NCBI GenBank assembly: GCA_024640385.1
Contig: JAHEFC010000050.1
Coordinates: 1 to 14,577 of the forward strand
Length of the DNA: 14,577 nt
Direction of reading: 5' to 3'
Source of the DNA: Sphingobacteriales bacterium
GTDB taxonomy: Bacteria; Bacteroidota; Bacteroidia; Chitinophagales; Chitinophagaceae
The translations under genes and the position numbers were made by a program. Position 1 is the first letter of the stretch. The number at the start of each line of letters is the position of its first letter. The notes beneath the pieces are model-generated. The model was not told the DNA's origin, did no database searches, and saw nothing but the letters and a program-made list of their open reading frames with translations. Shown here piece after piece: positions 8,701 to 14,577 of the stretch.

Positions 8701-8907
8701 AGAAGCTCATCTTTTGTAAGGTTGAACAACATCAGTGTTGCGTATACTTTCAACAAGGACCTGATGAGCCGTTACAAGATGCAGGCCCTGAAACTATATA
8801 TCAACGTTCAGAATGCATGGGTGTTCTCGGATTGGGAGTACTTCGATCCGGAGAACAAGGGACTTACCCCTGTTATTGTGAACTTCGGCTTAAACCTCAC
8901 ATTATAA
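5734..8907 (+). CDS. susC: SusC/RagA family TonB-dependent outer-membrane transporter
   Basis: A 1057-residue receptor that imports oligosaccharide-like ligands across the outer membrane with energy from TonB. In order: a Sec signal (about 1-28), a carboxypeptidase-regulatory-like domain beginning DVTGRVTD at 47-54, the SusC signature EVVVVGYGTQKKKDLTGAV at 127-145, a plug domain to about GVILITTKKG at 243-252, then the 22-strand-type barrel ending in NFGLNLTL with a hydrophobic terminus. A DLNGDGKYTIDD acidic loop, common in SusC barrels, lies near residue 893. There is no N-terminal STN domain, so sigma/anti-sigma signalling through it is unlikely; this agrees with control by the nearby LacI protein. 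The partner susD begins 18 bases after the stop. The ligand is not deducible. The family call is certain; the symbol is the generic one. Confidence 0.96.
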   Translation: MSKKIPHALLLRCMLIMTIMVSFSSLSALDVPSKEKLAGNFQKAPIDVTGRVTDAKNEPLAGATVTVRGSKKYVLTDANGVFSMKGVDANATLVISYAGYTSKEVSVANASGPIEVQFTEQQNQLGEVVVVGYGTQKKKDLTGAVAQVKATQFENENPRTVQDMLRGNAPGLDVSLNPSAKGGGALLVRGRGSLIASTSPLLVVDGVIYQGSLDDINPNDIQTMDILKDASSAAVFGARSANGVILITTKKGKVGKPVITFNANYNVNWIAQYPKLLTPDEFVNWRTDVLWSMRGFDSTSKPNIKYQFTDPRKLPSDVSVTEWKALTGATGDSIDIWLNRLRFNAVEIKNYKEGTPTNWEDLMYNRASSGQDYTVSVSGRKDEFSYYSSFGYLENEGLAVGEKYKTFRSRLNLEGNVAKFLTLGTNVQFSDRDESPYTVSLNDMIQTTPYGQLYTDDGTKLRTSTNDDPGNNANPFLDITYRRRLQTTTQLFGSVYIKGKLPYGFYYQSNFTPRWEWYKNYNHLSSKHPLQGVRGGITVREDNQIFQWQWDNIIGWNKSYGKHNFDATFLINAEKYQSWYNRTNAENYSPNDNLGYNAIQAARTVVVTNDDQYATGDALMGRLNYSFADKYLLTVTARRDGYSAFGLENPRAFFPSAAVGWIFTGEKFMRNAKWLEYGKLRVSYGENGNREIGRYAALAGLTSGSYEYITPGGARYSVGRVQAANMANPNLKWERNKSVNIGLDFTVLKGNLSGSLDWYKRETMDLLVNRTLPNVTGFTSVIANLGQVNNTGLELMLNANLMKKNNFIWRASFAIWTNENEIIKLYGPVAVKDSTGKVVGYEEKDDIANGWFIGRQISDVYDYRVTGVWQTADDVNARKYGFTPGDFRLEDLNGDGKYTIDDRSFVGQTTPKLSFNFRNEFNLYKNWDVSFALYARIGQVSQYNEAKNVDRFYDRSQFYKRPYWTPTNPINDYAKMMSAAGGSVGYNVWRSSSFVRLNNISVAYTFNKDLMSRYKMQALKLYINVQNAWVFSDWEYFDPENKGLTPVIVNFGLNLTL

Positions 8908-8925
8908 TTTGATCAACTCCAAATA

Positions 8926-10767
8926 ATGATTATGAAAAAGAATAACAATAAAAACTTTGGTGGGGTGCTGATCATTTTGATACTGACTCTAACGGTATCG
9001 TGCAGCAAGAGCTGGCTCGAGCCCAAACCTTTGTCGTTCTTCTCACCTGAAAATACACTGATCGATGAATCAGGATTCAAGGCGGCGCTGGCATCCTGTG
9101 CAAACAATCTCAGGCCTGAGTGGTATCAGGATGGTGCGCCTACTATTACTGAGCACATTTTTTCGGAAGTAGCCGTGGAAGGAACAACTGATAAGTTTGG
9201 ACCTGCGGTGAATATGAACCAGCTCATAACACCGGATGCTAACCTGAACAGCGCTGACTTCAACAGGATCGGATGGTACTGGGAAAATTTCTATATCGGT
9301 ATCAGGCTTGCCAACACCATTGTTTCCAGGCTTCCGGATGCAGAATTCAACCAGGCTGCGAAGGATGTGATCAAGGGAAAGGCGTTCTTCTACAGGGCCT
9401 ACTATTACTATCGGTTGGTGCACCAGTTTGGAGATATTCCCGCTCCATTCAAAGAACTCCAGGAGCCCAAACTTGATTTCTACTCCGTAGAACGCGAAGT
9501 GATCCTGGACAGGATCAAGAAAGAACTGGATACTGCTGCGGCGGTTGTACCCTGGGTACAGGATAAAGGTGACGTCAACAAAGCTGCTGTGCTGCACTTA
9601 CTTACCAAAGTCTGCCTTTCTTTAGGGTTGTTTGATGAAGCCATTGCTGCCGCTAACCAGATCATCAGCAATTCTTCCTATAAACTCATGGTCAGCAGGT
9701 TTGGGGCTGAGGCTAATCTGCAGAATAAGAATGTGATCTGGGATCTGCACAGGCCGCAGAACAAAGCAATTTCAGCGAACACAGAGGTTCTGTTCCTTGT
9801 TACTGACCGATATGGCGACCAGAATGCTGTGGTTAATGGTACTACTTCTATGAGGCAGGCAGTGCCTTTCTTTTCTGCAAATACGATACTTACTCCTGAT
9901 GGGAAAGTGGGGATGTCTCCAAACTTCGGAGTGGAGTTTGATATGACAACGTTTTATGGAAGAGGGATTGGAAGGTGCAGGGGAACAGGATATTCAACAC
10001 GAGATATCTGGACAGATCCGGCCGACTTGAGGCATGATACTACTTCCGGCAACTGGATGGAAATGAACATGCTTGTTTATAACAATCCATCTATCAAAAC
10101 TACTTCGCCATATTATGGCAAGAGGCTGCAGTTGTTCAATTCCAGCGGCACCCTGCTGGTGTCCAGTGGAGACACCATCCGGACCTGGTTTGGCTGGCCT
10201 CATTACAAGCTTTACGTTCCTGACCAGATCCGCACACCTTATCAGGGTGGCAACTCAGACTGGTATGTATACCGATTAGCAGAGACCTACTTATTAAGGG
10301 CTGAAGCATATTGGTGGAAAGGTGATGCCGCAAAAGCTGCAGATGATGTAAATGCGGTGAGAACAAGGGCCAAGTGCGCTCCGTTCACCGCTGCACAGGT
10401 TGACCTGGGTACCATACTTGACGAGCGTGCGCGCGAACTGTATTATGAAGAAACAAGGAAAACAGAGCTGACCCGTATCGCGTATATTTTCGCCAAAACA
10501 GGAAAATCATTCAACGGCAAAACGTACAATAAGGAGAATTTTCATACGGCTAATTTCTGGTACGACAGGCTGATGGATAAGAATATATTTTATAAGCAGA
10601 ATGTAAAGAATGTGCGTGGAGACGCTTATACCATCAGTCCATACCATGTCCTGTGGCCGGTTCCGAGGAGTGCAATTCTGGCCAATCCAAATGGAGTCAT
10701 CAATCAGAATAAAGGTTACTCCGGCAGTGAATTTAATGTACCGCCATTGACGGAGATCCCGGAATAA
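8926..10767 (+). CDS. susD: SusD/RagB family nutrient-binding outer-membrane lipoprotein
   Basis: A 613-residue surface lipoprotein that caps the SusC barrel and binds the glycan. The signal is followed by a lipobox, with Cys26 in LTVSC, then SKSWLEPKP, a typical SusD beginning. The helical TPR-like core is visible in [20 protein letters not shown] at about 153-172 and again in [19 protein letters not shown] at about 450-468, before the C-terminal [11 protein letters not shown] element near 500. Two starts, ATG 8926 and ATG 8932 (MKKNNN), are possible and neither has a good Shine-Dalgarno; the second gives a more usual lipoprotein N-terminus. Transcription with susC is likely, and a strong terminator follows 26 bases after the stop. 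Confidence 0.95.
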   Translation: MIMKKNNNKNFGGVLIILILTLTVSCSKSWLEPKPLSFFSPENTLIDESGFKAALASCANNLRPEWYQDGAPTITEHIFSEVAVEGTTDKFGPAVNMNQLITPDANLNSADFNRIGWYWENFYIGIRLANTIVSRLPDAEFNQAAKDVIKGKAFFYRAYYYYRLVHQFGDIPAPFKELQEPKLDFYSVEREVILDRIKKELDTAAAVVPWVQDKGDVNKAAVLHLLTKVCLSLGLFDEAIAAANQIISNSSYKLMVSRFGAEANLQNKNVIWDLHRPQNKAISANTEVLFLVTDRYGDQNAVVNGTTSMRQAVPFFSANTILTPDGKVGMSPNFGVEFDMTTFYGRGIGRCRGTGYSTRDIWTDPADLRHDTTSGNWMEMNMLVYNNPSIKTTSPYYGKRLQLFNSSGTLLVSSGDTIRTWFGWPHYKLYVPDQIRTPYQGGNSDWYVYRLAETYLLRAEAYWWKGDAAKAADDVNAVRTRAKCAPFTAAQVDLGTILDERARELYYEETRKTELTRIAYIFAKTGKSFNGKTYNKENFHTANFWYDRLMDKNIFYKQNVKNVRGDAYTISPYHVLWPVPRSAILANPNGVINQNKGYSGSEFNVPPLTEIPE

Positions 10768-10793
10768 AGAACGTTTCATAAGCAGGAGTCAGC

Positions 10794-10832
10794 AAGTGCC
10801 CCGGTTCAAATGGCCGGGGTACTTAGCTTTTT
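10794..10832 (+). terminator. Rho-independent terminator after susD
   Basis: An 11-base stem, AAGTGCCCCGG (10794-10804) with CCGGGGTACTT (10814-10824), has one G-T pair and a nine-base loop. A short gap then leads to five T (10828-10832). It ends the susCD transcript between the convergent susD and lacI genes. Confidence 0.85.
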
Positions 10833-10906
10833 GAATGTGGGAAATGTGATGAATGTGGGAAATGTGATGAATGAAATGTGAAAATATTGGTTCCAGGTTC
10901 ATCACA
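10833..10906. repeat. Nine-base-word repeat island with short inverted ends
   Basis: The 18-mer GAATGTGGGAAATGTGAT occurs twice in tandem (10833-10850 and 10851-10868), itself two related nine-base words, and is followed by a degenerate partial copy. TGTGATGAA (10863-10871) is repeated inverted as TTCATCACA (10898-10906), with 26 bases between. It fills most of the gap between the susD terminator and the lacI stop. No coding potential was seen. Confidence 0.8.
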
Positions 10907-10933
10907 AATAGGAGAGGATTTGAAGAAAGGAAA

Positions 10934-11941
10934 TTATTTCAGTTCCTTAAGTGTACAATCGAACTGAATGGATTCAGGCGGGAGCTTCTGGTCTTCGGCC
11001 CTGATCCTTTTCATCAGTAATTCCGCTGCCCTGCTGCCGATCAGCGCGCATTGTTCTTCGAGCGATGCCAGTGGGGGATTATCGAGGTATCGTAACATTG
11101 GAAGATTTCCGAATCCCACCCACTCGATCTTCCTTAAAGATCTTTTAGTGAGGGATTTGATATACTGCATGGCATCCATAGCAATATAATCTTTGAATGC
11201 AATGATGGCTGTAGGCATATCGCGCAGGCTGATCAGTTTGTCAACGGCTCTTATAGTGCTTCCCGTGGAAAGATCTGACGAGTATAGCAGGCTTTTATCC
11301 AGCGGCAGATTATTCGCCTTTAAACCGTCAACATAACCCTGGTATCTTTCTTTGGTAGTAAGAAGGCTTTGCGGACCAAGTATATGGGCAATCCGTTTAT
11401 GTCCTTTTTTCACCAGGAAATTCACTGCATCAAAAGTGCCCTTATATACGTTGCTGGTGACGTTAAAACAGGGTTCGTCAACAGGACGTCTCACAAAATA
11501 TACCACGGGGATCCCCATGGCTTCCAGTTTTTTAAAATGGTCAATGTTAGTGGTATTCTTCGTGATGGACACGATCAGGCCGTCTACCCGGTATTTACTC
11601 ATCATTTCGGTGATCTCGATCTCCCTTTGCATGTCTTCGTAATGCTGGGATACAATGGCTTTATAAGAATTCGCCATGGCATATTCTTCGATACCGCTCA
11701 CCGCAAGCGTATAGAATTGATCGAGCAGATTGGGGATGATCACGCCAATGCTGAAACTCTTCTTGCTTTTAAATGATATGGCAGTCTGGTCAGGAATGAA
11801 ATTGAGCTTTTTGGCCAGTTCCTTTACGCGCTGCCTGGTGATCTCGCTGATAGACGGATAGTCGTTCAACGCTTTGGATACCGTTGAAGGCGACATATGC
11901 AGCATTTTAGCGAGGTCCTTGAGTTTATAGTTGGGGATCAT
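10934..11941 (-). CDS. LacI family transcriptional regulator
   Basis: A 335-residue protein, the normal length. It has an N-terminal helix-turn-helix (KLKDLAKMLHMSPSTVSKALN at 6-26), a hinge (LNFIPDQTAISFKSKKS at 46-62), then a periplasmic-binding-protein-like effector domain from IGVIIPNLLDQFY at 65-77. In the hinge the residue aligned with the minor-groove leucine of LacI (Leu56) appears to be Phe57. The start is set at ATG 11941: the reading frame runs upstream to ATG 11986, but those codons lie in a heptamer repeat island and would add a meaningless MYLFFYFLLL leader before the DNA-binding domain. It lies beside susCD, and its expected operator type occurs four times in the locus, so it is probably the local repressor. 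Its inducer would be a sugar or sugar acid of the pathway, not identifiable here. Confidence 0.94.
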   Translation of the reverse strand: MIPNYKLKDLAKMLHMSPSTVSKALNDYPSISEITRQRVKELAKKLNFIPDQTAISFKSKKSFSIGVIIPNLLDQFYTLAVSGIEEYAMANSYKAIVSQHYEDMQREIEITEMMSKYRVDGLIVSITKNTTNIDHFKKLEAMGIPVVYFVRRPVDEPCFNVTSNVYKGTFDAVNFLVKKGHKRIAHILGPQSLLTTKERYQGYVDGLKANNLPLDKSLLYSSDLSTGSTIRAVDKLISLRDMPTAIIAFKDYIAMDAMQYIKSLTKRSLRKIEWVGFGNLPMLRYLDNPPLASLEEQCALIGSRAAELLMKRIRAEDQKLPPESIQFDCTLKELK

Positions 11942-11944
11942 TGC

Positions 11945-12031
11945 AAAGTAAAAAGTCAAAAGTAAAAAGTAAAAAAACAGATACAATATAGCTGAATAAG
12001 TTTTTACTTTTTACTTCTTAATTTTTACTTT
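11945..12031. repeat. Heptamer repeat island with inverted arms (AGTAAAA unit)
   Basis: The left arm (11945-11978) holds four heptamers of AGTAAAA type, one AGTCAAA. After a 21-base loop the right arm (12000-12031) carries the inverted form, read on the minus strand as AGTAAAA, ATTAAGA, AGTAAAA, AGTAAAA. The arms could form a long A/T hairpin. The last codons and the stop of the permease gene lie inside the right arm, and the left arm ends four bases before the lacI start codon. The layout is the same as the CAGGTTS island at 1088-1183 with a different word. Confidence 0.85.
11957..11986 (-). promoter_or_regulatory. Promoter candidate for lacI, inside the repeat island
   Basis: On the minus strand TTG (11986-11984) lies in the island loop, a 19-base spacer follows, then TACTTTTG (11964-11957), a perfect TAnnTTTG match built from the inverted AGTAAAA words. 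This predicts a start near 11953 and a leader of about 12 bases. Spacing equals that of the promoter candidate at 13695-13724. A/T-rich repeats can produce such matches by chance. Confidence 0.45.
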
Positions 12032-13310
12032 CTACCTGTTTGGGTCTTGTTTTCCCATAGAAAATCGCTCCTCCCAAAACCATCGCTATGCCCAGCAGGC
12101 TTTCTTTCGGCTTGTCCATGATCGTGAAAGCCAGTACCCACAGGCTGAAGGCCAGGAAGATCAGCTGGGGCAAAGGTTTCCATGGGGTTCTGAATTCGCC
12201 GGGCCTGCTTTTTATGAACAGGCTGGTAGCAACGGTGAGGGACGACATCAATTGAAGTACAAATCCCGCATAGAGTAAGATCTGTTCGAATGACCCTGTG
12301 AGTGTAAGGGCTATACTGATCAAAGCATGAAGCCAGACTGCCCTTACGGGAATATTATGGGCATTCACTCGGGCAAGGGGTTTCCACAGCCTGTGATTCC
12401 TCGCCATGGCCCAGGTGACACGCGGACCTACCCATAAATAACTGCTGATGGTGGCAATGAGCTGAACTGCAATAAATAAACTCACCCATCTGCCGCCTTC
12501 TTTTCCCAGCAGGTTCTGAAATGCAATGAAGCTCACTTCCTCTTTGCCTGACAGTTCAGCAACCGATGCATTTTTCAACAGCACCAGTTGGAAGAGGGTG
12601 TAGAGAACGATGATCAGCAACGTGCTGTTGATCAGCGCTCGGGGGAGATTTTTTACGGGATCTTTTATTTCGTCAACAATATATGCCGCAGCATTCCATC
12701 CCGTATAGGAATAGGTTACAAAGATCATGGAGACTGCAAACCCGGTTGTAGTGATCTCATGAGTCCAGCTGCCGGAAAACTCCAGGGCGTTATTTTCATT
12801 TGAAGTACCCGATAAACCTGTTGCGATCAGTATGATGAGGAACAGGATCTTCACCAGGGTTGAAAGATTCTGCATCCTGCTGCTGTGTTTTATAGTGAAA
12901 CTGTGCAGCAGGGTTATGATGAGTATCAGTACTGCGGCTACCCATGCCTGTTGGGGCAGGCCGAATGGTGAAAAGTATTTTGTAAATGCAATGGCTGCCA
13001 GTGCTACAGGTGCGGAGAAGCCGATGGTGAGCCCTGCCCACGCAGAAAAATAGCCGAATGCGGGGTGAAAAACTTCAGACAGGAAGATATAATCACCGCC
13101 GGTGTCTTTGAAATGTGTACCAAGTTCGGCATAGGCAAATGCACCGCAAATGGCGATCAGGCCTCCACCCACCCAAAGGATCATGATACTGATGGTGTTC
13201 TGTACGGAAGAAAGCTGAAAGCCCAGGCTGGTGAATACACCGGTACCGATCATGTTGGCTACAACAATGGAGCTTGCAGTAAGCAGCGATATTTTTGTTT
13301 TATGGTTCAA
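12018..13310 (-). CDS. APC family amino-acid permease
   Basis: A cytoplasmic-membrane transporter of the amino acid-polyamine-organocation superfamily, about 430 residues with twelve hydrophobic segments. Segment 1 carries the substrate-loop motif NMIGTGVF, and CGAFAYAELGTHFKDTGGDYIFLSE follows segment 2, as in this family; the amino acid carried cannot be told. The start is uncertain. Homologous N-termini begin shortly before KTKISLLTA, which suits TTG 13310, ten bases after the upstream stop. The nearest in-frame ATG is 13376, which would add 22 residues and overlap the upstream gene by 56 bases. The C-terminal codons run into the AGTAAAA repeat island. It is probably co-transcribed with the small membrane protein upstream and is unrelated to the sugar locus. 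Confidence 0.88.
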   Translation of the reverse strand: MNHKTKISLLTASSIVVANMIGTGVFTSLGFQLSSVQNTISIMILWVGGGLIAICGAFAYAELGTHFKDTGGDYIFLSEVFHPAFGYFSAWAGLTIGFSAPVALAAIAFTKYFSPFGLPQQAWVAAVLILIITLLHSFTIKHSSRMQNLSTLVKILFLIILIATGLSGTSNENNALEFSGSWTHEITTTGFAVSMIFVTYSYTGWNAAAYIVDEIKDPVKNLPRALINSTLLIIVLYTLFQLVLLKNASVAELSGKEEVSFIAFQNLLGKEGGRWVSLFIAVQLIATISSYLWVGPRVTWAMARNHRLWKPLARVNAHNIPVRAVWLHALISIALTLTGSFEQILLYAGFVLQLMSSLTVATSLFIKSRPGEFRTPWKPLPQLIFLAFSLWVLAFTIMDKPKESLLGIAMVLGGAIFYGKTRPKQVESKN

Positions 13311-13320
13311 ATGCCGGTCA

Positions 13321-13671
13321 TTACTGTGATGGATGCCTGTAAAACATGAAGAAAACTCCCGCAGCAATGAATGCAAATGCTACCAGGTAATTCCACCGGA
13401 AACTTTCTTTTAAGACGAATATGGCAAACAGGAAGAAGACAAACAGCGAGATCACTTCCTGGATGGTTTTTAACTGAAAAGGGGAGAACCCTTCCATTAA
13501 GCCATATTTGTTATTGGCGGGCACCATAAAGCAATATTCAAAAAATGCGATTCCCCAACTGATCAGGATCAATTTGACGATGGAGATATTAGTAAGATCT
13601 TTTTTCAAATGTCCATACCAGGCGAACGTCATGAAACAATTGGAGACCAGCAACAGGAATATAGTGCGCAT
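13321..13671 (-). CDS. DMT family small membrane protein (DUF486 type)
   Basis: A 116-residue inner-membrane protein with four hydrophobic segments (about 2-20, 31-50, 69-91 and 93-111). The LVSNCFMTFAWYGHLK stretch near the N-terminus and EYCFMVPANNKYG in the middle mark the DUF486 family, related to the drug/metabolite transporter superfamily and about this length when complete. Its function is unknown. A good promoter candidate lies 24 bases upstream, and the permease gene follows directly, suggesting a two-gene operon. Confidence 0.88.
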   Translation of the reverse strand: MRTIFLLLVSNCFMTFAWYGHLKKDLTNISIVKLILISWGIAFFEYCFMVPANNKYGLMEGFSPFQLKTIQEVISLFVFFLFAIFVLKESFRWNYLVAFAFIAAGVFFMFYRHPSQ

Positions 13672-13694
13672 AACAAGGAGGGATGTTTAATTGG

Positions 13695-13724
13695 CAAACA
13701 TAACTCAATGACCATTTTTAGCAA
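13695..13724 (-). promoter_or_regulatory. Promoter of the DMT-permease operon
   Basis: On the minus strand TTG (13724-13722), a 19-base spacer, and TATGTTTG (13702-13695) match the Bacteroidota -33/-7 consensus fully. The predicted start is near 13691, giving a leader of about 20 bases to the ATG at 13671. Confidence 0.6.
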
Positions 13725-13739
13725 TATAAAGAGGCTTGT

Positions 13740-14360
13740 TTAGAAATTCAAGCCCAGTGTAAGTACAAATAACCGGTCGTCGTCGAAAGGATTAAAATAA
13801 TATCCGGTGAGGTAGAGGGATCTATAGATGCCACCTGCAAACAGTCCCTTTTGAACATCGCGTGAAGACTGGAAGACCCTGGTTTTCTGTGCTGTCAAAC
13901 CAAAATTCAGCCAGTCTGTAGGGCTGTAGCCAAGTTCGGACCATTGGTAATAATAATTGCTATATCGATCTTCGAAATTGAACAGATATTCAGTTTCGTG
14001 ATAGAGATAGAACTTTTTATAACTCAGGGTGAATTCAATACCAGGGGCTATCCCGTCCGTTTGACCGAATACAAGCCCCAACATGGGCGTGGCTTCGAGT
14101 TTCAGTTTATTTCCCAGTTCAAAATTATAACCTCCCCAGAGAGAAGCAGTTTTCAGGTCTTCATAATTATACCTGGCTTCGAGGTGAAGACGTCCCTTGT
14201 CGTAGCTTACAACAGGCATTACCAGGAGGTCATTGGGAATAAAATACATATTGACCGAGGCATCGACTTCCCAGGATTTGGCAACAGAATCTGTCGATTG
14301 GGCAGATGCATTCAAGGCCGAAAGGAGCAATGCAAAAAGAAGAAATCTCTTCGTCATCAT
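13740..14360 (-). CDS. Predicted small outer-membrane beta-barrel protein, function unknown
   Basis: A 206-residue protein with a Sec signal (about 1-21, ending NASAQ). The rest alternates polar and hydrophobic residues in short strands rich in aromatic residues (for example LHLEARYNYEDL, FYLYHETEYLF and YLTGYYFNPF). It ends in LTLGLNF, whose terminal Phe is typical of proteins assembled by the BAM machinery. Eight to ten strands would fit the length. No enzyme or binding motif is recognised. ATG 14360 and ATG 14357 (MTKRF) are equally possible starts. It is 68 bases upstream of the DMT gene, which has its own promoter. The barrel call is inference from sequence pattern. Confidence 0.75.
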   Translation of the reverse strand: MMTKRFLLFALLLSALNASAQSTDSVAKSWEVDASVNMYFIPNDLLVMPVVSYDKGRLHLEARYNYEDLKTASLWGGYNFELGNKLKLEATPMLGLVFGQTDGIAPGIEFTLSYKKFYLYHETEYLFNFEDRYSNYYYQWSELGYSPTDWLNFGLTAQKTRVFQSSRDVQKGLFAGGIYRSLYLTGYYFNPFDDDRLFVLTLGLNF

Positions 14361-14440
14361 TAAAATTAATCGAAACCTGGGAAATGATTTCTAAAATGTC
14401 ATTTTACTGTTATATCTGGTTCTACATAAAGATCAACAAT

Positions 14441-14448
14441 TAAATTTG
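14441..14448 (+). promoter_or_regulatory. -7 promoter element next to the start of the final gene
   Basis: TAAATTTG is a perfect TAnnTTTG match eight bases before the ATG at 14456. It would place the transcript start about four bases before the start codon. No TTG is seen at the usual -33 distance, so support is partial. Confidence 0.4.
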
Positions 14449-14455
14449 CAGTGTC

Positions 14456-14577
14456 ATGCGTTACTTGAGACATTTATTGATCTGCATTTTAATTTGCTTT
14501 TGCGCTAGTGCAAAGGCGCAGGTCATATTAAGTCTTTTATTTGGTGATAAATTGAACAGCGATGAATTGCTTTTCGG
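14456..14577 (+). CDS. Predicted outer-membrane/porin-like protein, N-terminal part only
   Basis: Only 40 codons lie before the right edge. They encode a Sec signal peptide (hydrophobic HLLICILICFCASA, probable cleavage after residue 21 in AKAQ) followed by VILSLLFGDKLNSDELLFG. A mature start of the form LLFGDKLNS is one I associate from memory with porin-like or PorT-type outer-membrane proteins of Bacteroidota; this cannot be confirmed from so short a piece. It is divergent from the barrel gene at 13740-14360, with 95 bases between them. Confidence 0.65.
   Translation, partial: MRYLRHLLICILICFCASAKAQVILSLLFGDKLNSDELLF

Noticed and set aside
9945..9958. TGACAACGTTTTAT inside susD as a further LacI operator
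   Set aside because: Only nine of 14 positions match O4, and it lies within coding sequence.
10764..10777. AGAACGTTTC at the susD stop as a further LacI operator
   Set aside because: The core is off pattern (flanks differ from TCAA and TTTC), and its position at the end of susD regulates nothing obvious.
11942..11986. N-terminal extension of the LacI regulator to ATG 11986
   Set aside because: The extra 15 residues are translated from the AGTAAAA repeat island and would precede the helix-turn-helix with a hydrophobic leader. ATG 11941 gives the standard family start.

Overview
The window looks like a chromosomal segment of a Bacteroidota bacterium, most likely of the Chitinophagaceae type. 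It carries a SusC/SusD outer-membrane pair, lipoprotein and Sec/Tat signals on several genes, promoters of the Bacteroidota -33/-7 kind (TTG and TAnnTTTG), few Shine-Dalgarno sequences, and small outer-membrane barrel proteins. The taxonomic call is inference from gene content. No RNA gene, CRISPR array, transposase or integrase was seen.

Region 1 (1-3473, minus strand) is a tight three-gene operon: thuA-like, a Tat-type Gfo/Idh/MocA oxidoreductase, and a second, divergent Gfo/Idh/MocA-type protein cut by the left edge. All three products appear to be exported. Region 2 (3474-3647) is a divergent control region. Region 3 (3648-10767, plus strand) runs SDR oxidoreductase, mannonate dehydratase (uxuA), susC, susD, and ends in a rho-independent terminator. 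Region 4 (10934-11941, minus) is a LacI-family regulator. Region 5 (12018-13671, minus) is a small DMT-family membrane protein followed by an APC amino-acid permease. Region 6 (13740-14577) holds two divergent small outer-membrane proteins, the second cut by the right edge.

Regions 1-4 read as one carbohydrate locus under one regulator. Four sites fitting YTCAANCGNTTTCY, whose core AAnCGnTT is typical of LacI-family operators, lie before thuA, twice before the SDR gene and directly before the susC promoter. SusCD would import the ligand, the exported Gfo/Idh/ThuA proteins could modify it oxidatively in the periplasm, and the SDR and UxuA would handle a hexuronate/mannonate-type acid in the cytoplasm towards 2-keto-3-deoxygluconate. 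No glycoside hydrolase or polysaccharide lyase is visible, so the substrate is unknown.

The most unusual structures are three short-word repeat islands (1088-1183, 10833-10906, 11945-12031). Two are built of heptamers and all three have inverted arms. One is translated in frame inside the signal region of the first gene and supplies its lipobox cysteine. Another contains the best promoter candidate for lacI.
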